Below are positions 15,958 to 25,767 of a stretch of DNA of 64,000 bases, piece after piece. The notes beneath the pieces were generated by a model that saw nothing but the letters and a program-made list of their open reading frames with translations, was not told where the DNA came from and did not search any database. The position numbers were made by a program, and so were the translations under genes. The DNA is from Streptomyces sp. NBC_00162 (lineage in GTDB: Bacteria; Actinomycetota; Actinomycetes; Streptomycetales; Streptomycetaceae). Position 1 is the stretch's first letter. Each line of letters opens with the position of its first letter. The DNA is taken from positions 4,154,001-4,218,000 of the forward strand of contig NZ_CP102509.1 of the NCBI RefSeq assembly GCF_024611995.1, given 5' to 3'.

Positions 15958-17472
15958 TCAGCCGAGGAGGCCTCCGACCAGGCCGGGCTGCTTGGCCGGG
16001 GTGGTGGTGCCGGAGGTGCTGCTGCCGGAGGAGGTCGGCGGCTTCTGGGGGGCGGACTGCCGCGGGGTGCTGCGGGGGGTCTGCCTGCTGGTGGTGCCCT
16101 TGGTGGCGGTGGGCGATTCGGAGCGGGTGCCGGCGGTTTCCCGGGCGGGGCCGCCGGATGCGCCCTTGCCGGACTTGGCGGCGGGCTCGGAGGCGCTGGC
16201 GGAGGGCTGTGCGGGCTTGGACGGCTGCTGGGTGGGCTGCTGCTGCCTGGCCGGTTCCTTGGGGAGGGGGCGGCCGGGGAGGTAGTTGCTGGGGGCTTGT
16301 CCGGGGCCGGGGACGGTGACGACGGTGGTGGAGCGGACGGCGCCGCCGAGGAGGGAGCCGATGAGCAGGGTGAGTCCGCAGATGACGCTGGCCATGACGG
16401 CTCCGCGGCGCAGTACGCGCCGGCGCAGTCGCCAGATCTCGGAGCGGGGTCCGAGGGTGCGCCAGGCTTCGCCGGCGAGGCGTCCGTCGAGGGAGTAGAC
16501 GGGGGCGCCGGCGATGATCAGCGGGCTCCAGGCGGCGAGGTAGATGATGTCGGGCGCGTCGTAGGCGGGGACGGTCTTCCAGCTGACGGTCATCAGGAGC
16601 GCGGCGGAGAGCAGTGCTCCGAAGCAGGCGGCGAACCGCTGCCAGAGGCCGAAGACGGTCAGGACTCCGACGATGACCTGGAGGAAGGCCACGCTGAGGC
16701 CGGCGCCGACGGGGTGGGCGAGGGCGAAGTCGCGCAGTGGTTCGGCGAGTGCCCAGGGGTGGAGGGTGTGCAGCCAGGTGACCATGGAGCCGCGTTCGCC
16801 GCCGTCGAAGTAGACGGGGTCGCACAGTTTGCCCATGCCGGCGTAGATGGAGATGAAGCCGAGGAAGACGCGCAGTGGGAGGAGTACGACGCCGAGGTTC
16901 ATCCGGCGGCCGGGGTAGTAGGAGGCCTGTCCGCGGGTGTCGGTGCCGGCGCGCCGGGTGTCGGCGCCGGGGTCGGGTGATCCGCTGCCGTAGGCCGGCT
17001 CGTACGGGAGGTCGCGTACGGCGGCCAGGGGGCGGGTCTCGTCGGGGTCGCCGTAGGTGCGCTGGCCGATGACGGTGGGGGTGGTGAGGGTGTTGTCGGC
17101 GAGGTCGTGGGCCAGGTCGATGCGCGGGATGACCTGGGTGGCGCCGCCGTCGTACTCGTCGATGCCGCGGCCGGCCTCGCGTACGGCTTGGAGGAGTCCG
17201 CCCATGGCCGCTCCGTCGCCGGGGGCGGCCTTGCCGCTCCAGACGACGGGGGCTCTGCGGCGGGTGGCTCCGGCCGCGGCGGCCACGGCGCCGCCGAGGA
17301 CGGGGGCGCGGCCGGGGGCGTTCGCGGGCTTGGAACGCGCGCTCGGGCTCGGTGCGAGCCGCACGCGGAAGCTGGCGTGGTTGACGATGACCTGTGCGGG
17401 GTCGCACGGCACCTTGACCATGCTCAGCGCGGGCTGGTCGTCGAACCCTGACGTTCTGGTGTCCACACTCAT
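15958..17472 (-). CDS. DoxX-family membrane protein with long disordered ends
   Basis: 504 residues. The first 190 are hydrophilic and low in order. A four-helix DoxX domain follows, starting RMNLGVVLLPLRVFLGFISI with AGMGKLCDP, then HPVGAGLSVAFLQVIVGVLT, WQRFAACFGALLSAALL and IIYLAAWSPLIIAGAPVYSLD. A further membrane segment (VMASVICGLTLLIGSLLGG) leads to a C-terminal tail rich in Pro, Ser, Thr and Gln, probably outside the cell. DoxX proteins are implicated in thiol/redox balance and in quinone-linked oxidation. The start is the ATG at 17472. It is much longer than simple DoxX proteins because of the two tails. Confidence 0.85.
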   Translation of the reverse strand: MSVDTRTSGFDDQPALSMVKVPCDPAQVIVNHASFRVRLAPSPSARSKPANAPGRAPVLGGAVAAAAGATRRRAPVVWSGKAAPGDGAAMGGLLQAVREAGRGIDEYDGGATQVIPRIDLAHDLADNTLTTPTVIGQRTYGDPDETRPLAAVRDLPYEPAYGSGSPDPGADTRRAGTDTRGQASYYPGRRMNLGVVLLPLRVFLGFISIYAGMGKLCDPVYFDGGERGSMVTWLHTLHPWALAEPLRDFALAHPVGAGLSVAFLQVIVGVLTVFGLWQRFAACFGALLSAALLMTVSWKTVPAYDAPDIIYLAAWSPLIIAGAPVYSLDGRLAGEAWRTLGPRSEIWRLRRRVLRRGAVMASVICGLTLLIGSLLGGAVRSTTVVTVPGPGQAPSNYLPGRPLPKEPARQQQPTQQPSKPAQPSASASEPAAKSGKGASGGPARETAGTRSESPTATKGTTSRQTPRSTPRQSAPQKPPTSSGSSTSGTTTPAKQPGLVGGLLG

Positions 17473-17544
17473 CTAACCGAGTGATCAGTGTTTAGGACAC
17501 TGCCTTGACATCAGGGATCTGTCCGAGACCCGTCAAGATCAAGC

Positions 17545-17569
17545 CACCCCGCCCGAAACGGGCGGGGTG
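17545..17569. terminator. Terminator after rlmB
   Basis: Perfect stem CACCCCGCCC/GGGCGGGGTG with a 5-base loop, about 70 bases downstream of the rlmB stop on the minus strand. Confidence 0.8.
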
Positions 17570-17636
17570 ACAGCCTCACGTGTCACTTTCCGTGAGCCAA
17601 GTGGATCAAGCGGATCAAGCGGATGAGGCGGATGGA

Positions 17637-18608
17637 TCAGGCGCGGCCGCGGTCCGCGCGGCGGCGGGCGGCCTCGTAGAGCACGACGCCGGCGGCGACA
17701 CCGGCGTTGAGGGACTCGGCGCCGCCGGGCATCGGGATGCGGACGAGGTAGTCGCAGTTCTCGCCGACGAGGCGGCCGAGGCCCTTGCCCTCGGAGCCGA
17801 CGACGATGACGACGGGGCCGCCGAGCGCGTCCAGGTCGTTGACGCTGTGCTCGCCCTCGGCTGCGAGGCCGACGATGGTGATGCCGGCCTTCTTGTAGTC
17901 CTGGAGGGCGCGGGTGAGGTTGGTGACGCGGGAGACCGGGGTGCGGGCGGCGGTGCCGGCCGAGGTCTTCCACGCACCGGCGGTCATGCCGGCGGCGCGG
18001 CGCTCGGGGATGACCACGCCGTGGCCGCCGAAGGCGGAGACGGAGCGGACGATCGCGCCGAGGTTGCGCGGGTCGGTGACGCCGTCGAGGGCGACGATGA
18101 GGGGGTCGTCCCCGTCGTCGTAGGCGGCGGCGGTGAGGTCCTCGGGGTGCGCGTACTCGTACGGCGGGACCTGGAGGACGAGGCCCTGGTGGTTGAGCCC
18201 GTTGGTCATGCGGTCGAGCTCGGGGCGCGGGGCTTCCATCAGGTTGATGTTGCCGCGGTCGGCAGCGAGCTTGAGGGCGTCGCGGACGCGCTCGTCGTTG
18301 TCGATGAACTGCTGGACGTAGAGGGTGGTGGCGGGAACTCCGTCGCGCAGCGCCTCGAAGACCGGGTTGCGGCCGACGACCATCTCGCTGGTGCCCTTGG
18401 CTCCGCCGCGGCGGGGGGCGGGGCGGCGCTTGGCGGCCTGCCGGGCCATGGCGTTGCTGATGCGGTTCGCCTTGTGCTTCTTGCGGTCCTCGGCCTTGGG
18501 CGTGGGGCCCTTGCCTTCCAGGCCCTTGCGCCGCTGGCCACCGCTGCCGACCGTCGCGCCCTTCTTGTTGGACGTACGGCGGTTCCTGCGCTGGCTGTTC
18601 CCGGCCAT
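17637..18608 (-). CDS. rlmB: 23S rRNA 2'-O-methyltransferase, SpoU/TrmH family (RlmB type)
   Basis: 323 residues. A basic N-terminal extension ([14 protein letters not shown] ...) typical of actinobacterial members precedes the substrate-binding domain ([17 protein letters not shown]). The SPOUT knot motifs are [36 protein letters not shown] and [18 protein letters not shown], all intact. RlmB methylates G2251 of the peptidyl-transferase centre; related family members act on other sites, so the exact target is by family only. Upstream of it on the same strand is cysS (95-base gap), a conserved pairing in Actinobacteria. Confidence 0.92.
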   Translation of the reverse strand: MAGNSQRRNRRTSNKKGATVGSGGQRRKGLEGKGPTPKAEDRKKHKANRISNAMARQAAKRRPAPRRGGAKGTSEMVVGRNPVFEALRDGVPATTLYVQQFIDNDERVRDALKLAADRGNINLMEAPRPELDRMTNGLNHQGLVLQVPPYEYAHPEDLTAAAYDDGDDPLIVALDGVTDPRNLGAIVRSVSAFGGHGVVIPERRAAGMTAGAWKTSAGTAARTPVSRVTNLTRALQDYKKAGITIVGLAAEGEHSVNDLDALGGPVVIVVGSEGKGLGRLVGENCDYLVRIPMPGGAESLNAGVAAGVVLYEAARRRADRGRA

Positions 18609-18703
18609 GACTTCTACCTGTTTTCGTTGATGCTGCGGTATGTACGTATGAAGAGTGTGCCGCCCGGAACGCCGGGCAGCACACCAAGCTCAGCTGCCTG
18701 GGC

Positions 18704-20104
18704 TCAGCGGGGGCCGAGCGTCCAGCGCGGACCCGTCGGACTGTCCTCGATGACCAGTCCGGACTGCTGGAGCTGGTCGCGGATGGCGTCGGCCGTGGCC
18801 CAGTCCTTGCGGGCCCGGGCGGACTCGCGCTGTTCGAGGACGAGGCGTACGAGCGTGTCGACGGCGCCGTGCAGGTCCTCGCCGCGGTCCGCCTCGCCGG
18901 CCCAGTGCGGGTCGAGCGGGTCCAGGCCGAGGACGCCCAGCATGGCCCGCACCTCCGACAGGCGCGCGATGGCCGCGTCCTTGTCGTCGGCGGCGAGTGC
19001 GCTGTTGCCCTGGCGGACGGTGGTGTGGACGATGGCGAGCGCCTGCGGGACCCCGAGGTCGTCGTCCATGGCCTCGGCGAAGGCGGGCGGGACCTCGGCG
19101 GCGGGCTCGACGGGCTTGCCGGCCTTCTCGATGACGCGCTGGTAGAAGCCCTCGATCCGCGCGAAGGCGGACTCGGCCTCGCGCAGGGCCTCCTCGCTGT
19201 ACTCGATCATCGACCGGTAGTGCGGGGTGCCGAGGTAGTAGCGCAGGACGATCGGGCGCCACTGCTTGACCATCTCGGAGACGAGGACCGAGTTCCCGAG
19301 GGACTTGGACATCTTCTCGCCGGACATGGTGACCCAGGCGTTGTGGACCCAGTAGCTCGCGAACTCGTCCCCGAAGGCCTTGGCCTGGGCGATCTCGTTC
19401 TCGTGGTGCGGGAAGATCAGGTCCAGGCCGCCGCCGTGGATGTCGAAGGCCTCGCCGAGGTACTTGTGCGCCATGGCGGAGCATTCCAGGTGCCAGCCGG
19501 GGCGGCCGCGGCCCCACGGGGTCTCCCAGGAGGGCTCGCCGGGCTTGACGGACTTCCACATGGCGAAGTCGCGGGCGTCGCGCTTGCCGGTCTCGCCGGT
19601 GCTCTCCGGCTGGCGGATGTTGTCGAGTTCCTGGCGGGACAGCGAGAGGTAGCCGGGGTAGGACTTCACGTCGAAGTAGACGTTGCCCTCGGACTCGTAG
19701 GCGTGGCCGCGCTCGATGAGGCCGCGCATCATCTCGACCATCTCGGTGACGTGGCCGGTGGCGCGGGGCTCGTAGGTGGGCGGGAGGCAGCCGAGGGCGG
19801 CGTAGCCGTCGTTGAAGGCACGCTCGTTCTCGTAGCCGATGGACCACCAGGGGCGGCGCTGTTCGGCGGACTTCGCGATGATCTTGTCGTCGATGTCCGT
19901 GACGTTGCGGATGAAGGTGACCTCGTAGCCCCGGTACTCGAACCAGCGGCGCATCATGTCGAAGTTGAGGCCCGACCGGATGTGCCCGATGTGGGGGGCC
20001 GCCTGCACCGTGGCGCCACAGAGGTAGATCGAGACACAGCCCGCGGTGAGCGGGGTGAAGTCACGGATCTGCCGGGCGCTGGTGTCGTACAGGCGAATAG
20101 TCAC
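18704..20104 (-). CDS. cysS: Cysteinyl-tRNA synthetase
   Basis: 466 residues, class I synthetase. The HIGH motif appears as PHIGHIRSG and the KMSKS loop as [11 protein letters not shown]. Zinc ligands include the N-terminal Cys of YLCGATVQ, the Cys of GWHLECSAM and the His pair in [11 protein letters not shown]. It charges tRNA-Cys. The GTG start at 20104 gives [15 protein letters not shown], the usual beginning. It lies in the ispD-ispF-cysS-rlmB minus-strand string, the standard actinobacterial order; the 94-base gap to ispF holds no obvious terminator. Confidence 0.97.
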   Translation of the reverse strand: MTIRLYDTSARQIRDFTPLTAGCVSIYLCGATVQAAPHIGHIRSGLNFDMMRRWFEYRGYEVTFIRNVTDIDDKIIAKSAEQRRPWWSIGYENERAFNDGYAALGCLPPTYEPRATGHVTEMVEMMRGLIERGHAYESEGNVYFDVKSYPGYLSLSRQELDNIRQPESTGETGKRDARDFAMWKSVKPGEPSWETPWGRGRPGWHLECSAMAHKYLGEAFDIHGGGLDLIFPHHENEIAQAKAFGDEFASYWVHNAWVTMSGEKMSKSLGNSVLVSEMVKQWRPIVLRYYLGTPHYRSMIEYSEEALREAESAFARIEGFYQRVIEKAGKPVEPAAEVPPAFAEAMDDDLGVPQALAIVHTTVRQGNSALAADDKDAAIARLSEVRAMLGVLGLDPLDPHWAGEADRGEDLHGAVDTLVRLVLEQRESARARKDWATADAIRDQLQQSGLVIEDSPTGPRWTLGPR

Positions 20105-20198
20105 GGCATCCAGGGTAGTGCGCCTGTAGCAGTGCCCCGCGACCCTTTGGGGACCCGGGGGCCTCTTTGTTGTGGAAGAAGTGTCTTCGTACGTCGCA

Positions 20199-20702
20199 CT
20201 ACGCGGGATTCGTCCGGTACACGAGGGCTGTCGCGATGGCGGCGAGCCCTTCGGCGCGGCCGGTGAGGCCCAGTCCGTCGGTGGTGGTGCCGGAGACGGA
20301 GACGGGGGCGCCCGCGGCGGCGGCGAGCGCCTTCTGCGCCTCTTCGCGCCGCTTGCCGATCTTCGGGCGTACGCCGATCACCTGGATGGCGATGTTGCCG
20401 ATCTCGAAGCCCTCGGCGCGGACGATGCGGGCGGCCTCCGCCAGGAGGGTGACGCCCGCGGCTCCGGACCACTCGGGGCGGGAGGTGCCGAAGTGCGCGC
20501 CGAGGTCGCCGGCGCCGGCGGCGGAGAACAGCGCGTCGCAGGCGGCGTGCGCGGCGACGTCGCCGTCGGAGTGTCCGGCGAGGCCGTCCTCGCCCTCCCA
20601 CAGCAGTCCGGCGCACCACAGCTCGCGGCCCGTCTCGAAGGCGTGCACGTCGGTGCCGATGCCGACGAGCGGGATCAGCGGGGCGTCGGGGCTAGTAGGC
20701 AT
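20199..20702 (-). CDS. ispF: 2-C-methyl-D-erythritol 2,4-cyclodiphosphate synthase
   Basis: 167 residues. It converts CDP-ME-2-phosphate to MEcPP in the MEP isoprenoid pathway. Metal ligands are in [10 protein letters not shown] (Asp and His), and the conserved [10 protein letters not shown] and [18 protein letters not shown] motifs are present. The ATG at 20702 lies inside the end of ispD, giving an 11-base overlap and translational coupling of the two consecutive MEP-pathway enzymes. Length is normal for the family. Confidence 0.96.
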   Translation of the reverse strand: MPTSPDAPLIPLVGIGTDVHAFETGRELWCAGLLWEGEDGLAGHSDGDVAAHAACDALFSAAGAGDLGAHFGTSRPEWSGAAGVTLLAEAARIVRAEGFEIGNIAIQVIGVRPKIGKRREEAQKALAAAAGAPVSVSGTTTDGLGLTGRAEGLAAIATALVYRTNPA

Positions 20703-21438
20703 CGGTGGCCCTCCTGCGGGCGAGTACGGCCTCGGCGAGGACCAGGTCGAGCGGGCGGGTGACCTTGAAGGCCTCTTCGTGGCCGGGGACGACGACGACG
20801 GTGACGCCGAGGCGCTCCACCATGCCGGCGTCGTCGGTGGCTCCCTCGCCGGCCACGGCGATCTCCTCGTGCGCGCGTACGAGGGTGGCACGGTCGAAGC
20901 CCTGCGGGGTCTGTACGGCGCGCAGCCGGGCCCGCTCGGGGGTCGAGACGACGGGCTCGGGCTCGCCGGGCTTGCCGGGCTCGACCTCCTTGACGGTGTC
21001 GGCCAGGGGCAGGGCGGGCACCACGGCGGGGGCTCCGGCGCGTACGGCTTCGACGACGGAGTCCACGGTGTCGACGGGGACCAGCGGGCGGGCCGCGTCG
21101 TGGATGAGCACGGAGGTGACGTCCTGCGGGAGCGCGTCGAGGCCGGCGCGTACGGACTGCTGGCGGGTCTCGCCGCCGGGCACGACCACGATGTCGGTGC
21201 GATCGGGCAGCGCGTGCTCGTTCAGGAGGAGGCGTACCGCGTCGGCGCCGTCGGGCGGGGCGACGACGACCACGAGGGAGACCGCGCGGGAGCGGGCCAT
21301 GGCGCGGACGGCGTGGATGAGCATCGGCGTTCCGCCGATGGCCCGCAGGGCCTTGGGGGCGCCGGGGCCGAGGCGTACCCCGCGGCCGGCGGCCGGGATC
21401 ACCGCGGCGGTGCGGTGGGGGCGCGTTTCGTCAGACAT
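20692..21438 (-). CDS. ispD: 2-C-methyl-D-erythritol 4-phosphate cytidylyltransferase
   Basis: 248 residues. It transfers CMP to MEP, the step two before IspF. The CTP-binding loop is [20 protein letters not shown], followed by [20 protein letters not shown] and [13 protein letters not shown], all diagnostic of IspD. The start at 21438 has GGAG at good spacing. The gene is downstream of carD, separated by 273 bases that include a hairpin, so it probably has its own promoter. Confidence 0.96.
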   Translation of the reverse strand: MSDETRPHRTAAVIPAAGRGVRLGPGAPKALRAIGGTPMLIHAVRAMARSRAVSLVVVVAPPDGADAVRLLLNEHALPDRTDIVVVPGGETRQQSVRAGLDALPQDVTSVLIHDAARPLVPVDTVDSVVEAVRAGAPAVVPALPLADTVKEVEPGKPGEPEPVVSTPERARLRAVQTPQGFDRATLVRAHEEIAVAGEGATDDAGMVERLGVTVVVVPGHEEAFKVTRPLDLVLAEAVLARRRATDAY

Positions 21439-21614
21439 CAGTAGCTCCGAGCCAGGTTTGTGACTTCGGCCGACATGGGTATGGCCTGGAGGGTGCCGGG
21501 TGCGACGCCCTCGCCCCTTCCGTGGACGACCGGTCGAGCAGGCTGCCCGGACCCGGCACACCAGTGAGGTGGATCAAAAGGTATGGGTACAGACATGCCG
21601 CAGCGCCCGGCAAC

Positions 21615-21638
21615 AGGCCCCTCGTGGAGGAGGGGCCT
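21615..21638 (-). terminator. Terminator after carD
   Basis: Eight-bp perfect stem (AGGCCCCT/AGGGGCCT) with an 8-base loop in the carD-ispD gap; it lies 74 bases beyond the carD stop. Confidence 0.7.
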
Positions 21639-21711
21639 CGTCATCGGGCACCGCGGCACAACTGTGTACACATTGTTCTGATGAACACTGTTTGCTGAAC
21701 GGGGCCTCGCG

Positions 21712-22194
21712 TCAGGACGCGAGAACCTCGTCGAGGAGGGCCTCGGCCTTGTCCTCGTTCGTGTTCTCGGCGAGCGCGAGTTCGCTCACCAGAATCTGGC
21801 GCGCCTTCGCGAGCATGCGCTTCTCACCCGCGGAAAGCCCGCGCTCACGCTCACGACGCCACAGGTCACGCACGACTTCGGCGACCTTGATGACATCGCC
21901 AGAAGCGAGCTTCTCCAGATTTGCCTTGTAGCGCCGGGACCAGTTCGTCGGCTCTTCTGCATACGGTGCGCGCAGCACCTCGAAGACCCGGTCCAGCCCG
22001 TCCTGGCCGACTACGTCGCGAACGCCGACGAACTCCGCATTGTCCGCAGGCACACGAACCGTCAGGTCGCCCTGGGCGACCTTGAGCACCAAGTAGGTCT
22101 TGTCCACGCCTTTGATCTGACGAGTCTCAATGGCCTCGATCAGCGCGGCCCCGTGATGGGGATAGACCACGGTGTCGCCAACCTTGAACGTCAT
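21712..22194 (-). CDS. carD: CarD-family RNA polymerase-binding regulator
   Basis: 160 residues. The N-terminal RNAP-interaction (Tudor-like) domain begins [20 protein letters not shown], and the helical C-terminal DNA-binding domain contains [17 protein letters not shown] and [20 protein letters not shown], including the Trp that wedges into the upstream edge of the transcription bubble in mycobacterial CarD. It stabilises open complexes, particularly at rRNA promoters. It is monocistronic-looking: a long empty upstream region and a downstream hairpin. Confidence 0.96.
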   Translation of the reverse strand: MTFKVGDTVVYPHHGAALIEAIETRQIKGVDKTYLVLKVAQGDLTVRVPADNAEFVGVRDVVGQDGLDRVFEVLRAPYAEEPTNWSRRYKANLEKLASGDVIKVAEVVRDLWRRERERGLSAGEKRMLAKARQILVSELALAENTNEDKAEALLDEVLAS

Positions 22195-22829
22195 GTGACA
22201 GGTACCCCTTCCGTGGCTATCCAGGGTAACACGAGAACTGACTGTTATGAATGGCGTTTTCGCAGGTCAGGGCACATCTCGGGGCTTGACAACAGCGACA
22301 GGAACGTGCTGCGAAGGGCTTCCGGAAGGGGGTATTCGCAGGTCGGGGGCGCTGTGCGGACCGGGCGAAAGGGCCACGCTACACCCGCTCGACACCACCG
22401 TCAGTGTGACGTACGTCCCGATTTGCCGGTTTCGGAGTCGCAAAACCGAACTACTCCGTTCGACTGGCGGCCGCCAGTGCGGGGCGGTTCAGGCCCAATC
22501 CCGAATTGATCACGCGGCGGCGTTCACGGGAATCCGGGAATTGATCACCGGGCGTCCGTGGCTCGATATGCGGGTGTCATGTGATCGGCGTGTGAACGGC
22601 AGGGTGATCGGCATGTGAACGGCACGGTGAACGGCACGCGGAATGCAAGATCGCGGAAGTGGGCGCAGACCCCCGGCAGGGTGGCCGCCGCGCTGCGGAG
22701 GGTCGGGTGCGGGGGCAGGGCGGCGGCTCGGTAACCTAAGCGCGCTGACACACCCTTAGAGCGGCTTTACCTCGGCCGTCCCAAGGGAGCCCACCCTCCC
22801 GTTCCGTACGTCAAGGAGATGCCGCCGCC
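22195..22829. other. 635-base gap between carD and the lipoprotein gene
   Basis: No reading frame here has convincing codon use or homology that I can see. The carD-proximal end is AT-richer (GAACTGACTGTTATGAATGG) and should hold the carD promoter on the minus strand. A short tandem repeat sits at 22581-22638. The lipoprotein-proximal end has AAGGAG at 22813-22818. Confidence 0.6.
22581..22638. repeat. 23-base tandem repeat, two and a half copies
   Basis: Units beginning GTGATCGGC(G/A)TGTGAACGGCA at 22581 and 22604, then a partial third unit GTGAACGGCACG at 22627. GTGAACGGCA therefore recurs three times at short spacing. It could be a regulator binding array or slippage. Confidence 0.65.
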
Positions 22830-23516
22830 GTGAGCCGCAGCCTTCGACGCGGCGCCCTCGCCGCCACCGCCGTCGTGTTCTCGATCGCCTCGCTGGCCGC
22901 ATGCGGTGCGGGCAACGACGCGCAGACCCTCCAGATCAAGCCGGACAACGCCGCCGCCTCCAAGGGCGAGATCGAGGTCCAGAACGCACTGGTGATCACC
23001 CAGGGCCAGAAGGGCGAGAAGGGCGCAGCAGTCGTCTCGGCGACGCTCTTCAACAACGGCACCAAGGCAGAGACCCTTGACGGCATCACCCTCCCGGGTG
23101 GCCAGGGCAAGGTCGCGCTGAAGCCCGCCGAAGGCTCCGGCAAGGTCACCGTGCCGGCCCTCGGCTACGTGGTGATCGGCGGCAAGGGCAACGCCTCCGC
23201 CGTGATCGAGAACGGTGCCGCGACCGTCAGGGACGGCGAGGTACAGAAGCTCCTCTTCCAGCTGAGCAGCACGGGCGGCATCGAGCTGGAGGCCTTCGTG
23301 GTGCCGAACACCGGCGCGTGGGCGCCGTTCGGCCCGACCGTGGCCCCGGCCGCCACCCCGGCCGCCGGCTCCACCCCGTCCGGCGCCCCCTCCGGCAGCC
23401 CGTCCGGCACCCCGTCGGGCGCGGCCACCGGTGCGGCCTCGGGCAGCCCGTCCGGATCCCCCTCGGGCGCCGCCGGCACGCCGTCGGGTTCCGCCTCGCA
23501 CAGCGCGGGCCACTGA
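22830..23516 (+). CDS. DUF461-type lipoprotein with Ser/Pro/Gly-rich tail
   Basis: 228 residues. Signal peptide with lipobox (SIASLAACGAG), then a beta-sandwich-like domain (QTLQIKPDNAAASKGEIEVQ ... LALGYVVIGG-type strands) of the DUF461 family seen in Streptomyces. The last 50 residues are a low-complexity GSPSGTPSGAATGAASG tail that may span the cell wall. The GTG at 22830 is the start; a four-codon ATG frame (ATG CCG CCG CCG TGA) overlaps it just downstream of the AAGGAG site. Function is unknown; DUF461 resembles copper-chaperone PCu(A)C proteins in fold, but the His/Met copper ligands are not evident. Confidence 0.85.
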   Translation: MSRSLRRGALAATAVVFSIASLAACGAGNDAQTLQIKPDNAAASKGEIEVQNALVITQGQKGEKGAAVVSATLFNNGTKAETLDGITLPGGQGKVALKPAEGSGKVTVPALGYVVIGGKGNASAVIENGAATVRDGEVQKLLFQLSSTGGIELEAFVVPNTGAWAPFGPTVAPAATPAAGSTPSGAPSGSPSGTPSGAATGAASGSPSGSPSGAAGTPSGSASHSAGH

Positions 23517-23558
23517 CCCGGATGACGGCGTAGCGCCGTACATGTACGCATACGCATA

Positions 23559-23602
23559 CGGGAAGGGCCCCCATCCGCATCGGCGGCTGGGGGCCCTTCC
23601 CG
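23559..23602. terminator. Bidirectional terminator between the lipoprotein gene and phoP
   Basis: Fifteen-base arms (CGGGAAGGGCCCCCA and complement) around a 14-base centre. It lies between convergent stops at 23516 and 23636. Confidence 0.88.
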
Positions 23603-23635
23603 TACTGCGTGGAGCTGTCCTGCGTGAAGCTCGGT

Positions 23636-24316
23636 TTACGGCTCGAACTTGTAGCCGAGACCGCGCACCGTGACGAGGTAGCGCGGCGCGCCCGGGTCCG
23701 GTTCGATCTTCGCGCGCAGGCGCTTGACGTGGACGTCCAGGGTCTTGGTGTCACCGACGTAGTCGGCGCCCCAGACCCGGTCGATCAGCTGCATGCGGGT
23801 CAGTACGCGGCCCGCGTTGCGCAGCAGCATCTCGAGCAGGTCGAACTCCTTCAGCGGGAGGTCCACCTTCCCGCCGGCGACGGTGACCACGTGGCGGTCG
23901 ACGTCCATCCGTACGGGGCCCGCCTCGAGGGCCGCCGGGGTGACCTCTTCCGGTTCGCCGCGGCGGCGCAGGACCGCGCGGATGCGGGCGACCAGCTCCC
24001 GCGAGGAGAAGGGCTTGGTGACGTAGTCATCGGCTCCTATCTCCAGCCCGACGACCTTGTCGATCTCGCTGTCCTTGGCCGTCACCATGATCACGGGGAC
24101 GTTGGAGCGGCCGCGCAGCTGCCGGCAGACCTCCGTGCCGGGCAGGCCGGGGAGCATCAGGTCGAGGAGGACGAGGTCGGCGCCGTTGCGCTCGAACTCG
24201 TCCAGTCCGTCGGGCCCCGTCGCGGCGATGGCGACTTCGAAGCCCTCCTTGCGGAGCATGTAGGACAGGGCGTCGCTGAATGATTCCTCATCCTCGACGA
24301 CGAGCACTCGGGTCAC
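23636..24316 (-). CDS. phoP: Phosphate response regulator PhoP
   Basis: 226 residues, OmpR/PhoB class. The receiver carries the acidic pair in VLVVEDEESF, the phospho-acceptor in LVLLDLMLPGLPG and the conserved Lys in DYVTKPFSSRELV. The winged-helix domain ends TLDVHVKRLRAKIEPDPGAP. In Streptomyces PhoP binds PHO boxes, activates phosphate scavenging and represses nitrogen and antibiotic genes. The GTG start at 24316 overlaps the phoR stop by 4 bases. The divergent phoU and a PHO-box-like array upstream confirm the assignment. Confidence 0.96.
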   Translation of the reverse strand: MTRVLVVEDEESFSDALSYMLRKEGFEVAIAATGPDGLDEFERNGADLVLLDLMLPGLPGTEVCRQLRGRSNVPVIMVTAKDSEIDKVVGLEIGADDYVTKPFSSRELVARIRAVLRRRGEPEEVTPAALEAGPVRMDVDRHVVTVAGGKVDLPLKEFDLLEMLLRNAGRVLTRMQLIDRVWGADYVGDTKTLDVHVKRLRAKIEPDPGAPRYLVTVRGLGYKFEP

Positions 24317-25551
24317 GGAAGGACCTCCGGGGCAGGGATGGCTGTTGCTGGGTCAGTCAGGGGTGGGGCGGGTGCGGGGGTCGTCGCCGGGGCCGGCGCG
24401 GCCGCTTCGGGGAGTCGCAGCGTGAACGTGGAGCCCTGGCCCTCCGAGCTCCACACCGACACTTCCCCGCCGTGCGAGGCAGCCACGTGCTTCACGATCG
24501 CAAGGCCGAGGCCCGTTCCTCCCGTGGCACGGGAGCGGGCCGGGTCCACGCGGTAGAAGCGCTCGAAGATGCGCTCGCGGTCCTTTTCCGGGATGCCGAT
24601 GCCCTGGTCGGTCACGGCGATCTCGATCAAGTCTCCCCCAGGTGCCGCCACCCTGCGCCCGGCTATGCCGACGCGGGTGCGGGCGGGGCTGTAGTTGACG
24701 GCGTTCTCGACCAGATTTCCGAGGGCTGCCGCGAGCTGTCCGCGGTTGCCCCAGACGCGCAGGTCGGCGGTGCCGCCGGCGGCCATGGTGATCTGTTTGG
24801 AGGAGGCCGTGTGTCGGCAGCGGTCGATCGCCTCTGCTACCAGGGTGTCCACGCGGATGGGCTCGGCGTCCTCCAGCGGGTCGTCGTTCTGTACCCGGGA
24901 GAGGTCGATGAGTTCCTGTACGAGGTTGATCAGGCGGGTTGCCTCGATCTGCATGCGGCCGGCGAAGCGACTGACCGCCTCGGGGTCGTCCGAGGCGTCC
25001 ATGACGGCCTCGGAGAGCAGGGAGATCGCTCCGACCGGGGTCTTCAGCTCGTGGGACACGTTGGCCACGAAGTCGCGGCGTACGGCTTCGATGCGGCGGG
25101 CCTCGGTGAGGTCCTCGACCAGGAGGAGCACCAGGCGGGAGCCGAGCGGGGCGACGCGCGCCGAGACGGCGAGGGCCTCCCCGCGGCCGGTGCCGCGCCG
25201 GGGCAGGTCCAGCTCGACCTGCCGTATCTCCCCGTCGCGGCGGGTGTCGCGGGCCATGTGGAGCATGGGTTCGACGGCGAGCTTGCCGCCTCGGACCAGT
25301 CCGAGGGCGTACGCCGCCGAGCTGGCCTTGACCACCGCGTCGCCCTCGTCGAGTACGACGGCCGAGGACCGCAGTACGGAGAGCACGGTGTCCACACCGG
25401 GTGGGAGCACCGCGTTGATGTCGGGGCGCATGGAGCTCCGGGTGGGGCGGGCCTGGTCGCGCTCGCTCCAGCGGAACGCCAGCATCGCGATCACACCGGT
25501 GCAAAGACCGGCGATCGCTGCAGCTGCGGCGACCGCCGCGTTCACGTCCAT
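24313..25551 (-). CDS. phoR: Phosphate sensor histidine kinase PhoR
   Basis: 412 residues. One N-terminal membrane helix (NAAVAAAAAIAGLCTGVIA), a linker/PAS-like region, the HisKA phospho-acceptor in DFVANVSHELKTPVGAISLL, and a HATPase_c domain with N box (GNLVENAVNYSPA), G1 (VTDQGIGIPEKDRERIF) and G2 (GTGLGLAIVKHVA). The tail is Ala/Pro rich. Partner of PhoP, with coupled translation. Expression should start in the phoR-phoU gap. Confidence 0.96.
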   Translation of the reverse strand: MDVNAAVAAAAAIAGLCTGVIAMLAFRWSERDQARPTRSSMRPDINAVLPPGVDTVLSVLRSSAVVLDEGDAVVKASSAAYALGLVRGGKLAVEPMLHMARDTRRDGEIRQVELDLPRRGTGRGEALAVSARVAPLGSRLVLLLVEDLTEARRIEAVRRDFVANVSHELKTPVGAISLLSEAVMDASDDPEAVSRFAGRMQIEATRLINLVQELIDLSRVQNDDPLEDAEPIRVDTLVAEAIDRCRHTASSKQITMAAGGTADLRVWGNRGQLAAALGNLVENAVNYSPARTRVGIAGRRVAAPGGDLIEIAVTDQGIGIPEKDRERIFERFYRVDPARSRATGGTGLGLAIVKHVAASHGGEVSVWSSEGQGSTFTLRLPEAAAPAPATTPAPAPPLTDPATAIPAPEVLP

Positions 25552-25624
25552 GCATCCAGGTTAAGCAGGCGTGACGACACTTCCACAGCCGTTCGGGTGC
25601 CACCTCGAACACTCGTCGCCCAGA

Positions 25625-25657
25625 GTTCACCCTGGGTACGGGGTTGATTCATTTGTG
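25625..25657. promoter_or_regulatory. PHO-box-like direct repeat array (phoR/phoU)
   Basis: Three 11-base units in register: GTTCACCCTGG, GTACGGGGTTG, ATTCATTTGTG. The first and third fit the Streptomyces PHO-box direct-repeat consensus (GTTCACC or similar every 11 bases); the second is weak. It sits in the phoRP/phoU divergent gap, where PhoP autoregulation is known in other Streptomyces. Confidence 0.65.
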
Positions 25658-25767
25658 ATGCCGGAGTCGGACGCGTTTGCGCCTCACCGTGTCAACGTGG
25701 GGCCAGCGGCCGCCCTGGCCGGGCCCCCCGGGCAGTAGTGCAGTAGGTCAAGAGAGGGACACCAGAC

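Noticed and set aside
22247..22618. 123-codon frame in the gap upstream of carD
   Set aside because: Irregular codon use, no ribosome site and no recognisable pattern.
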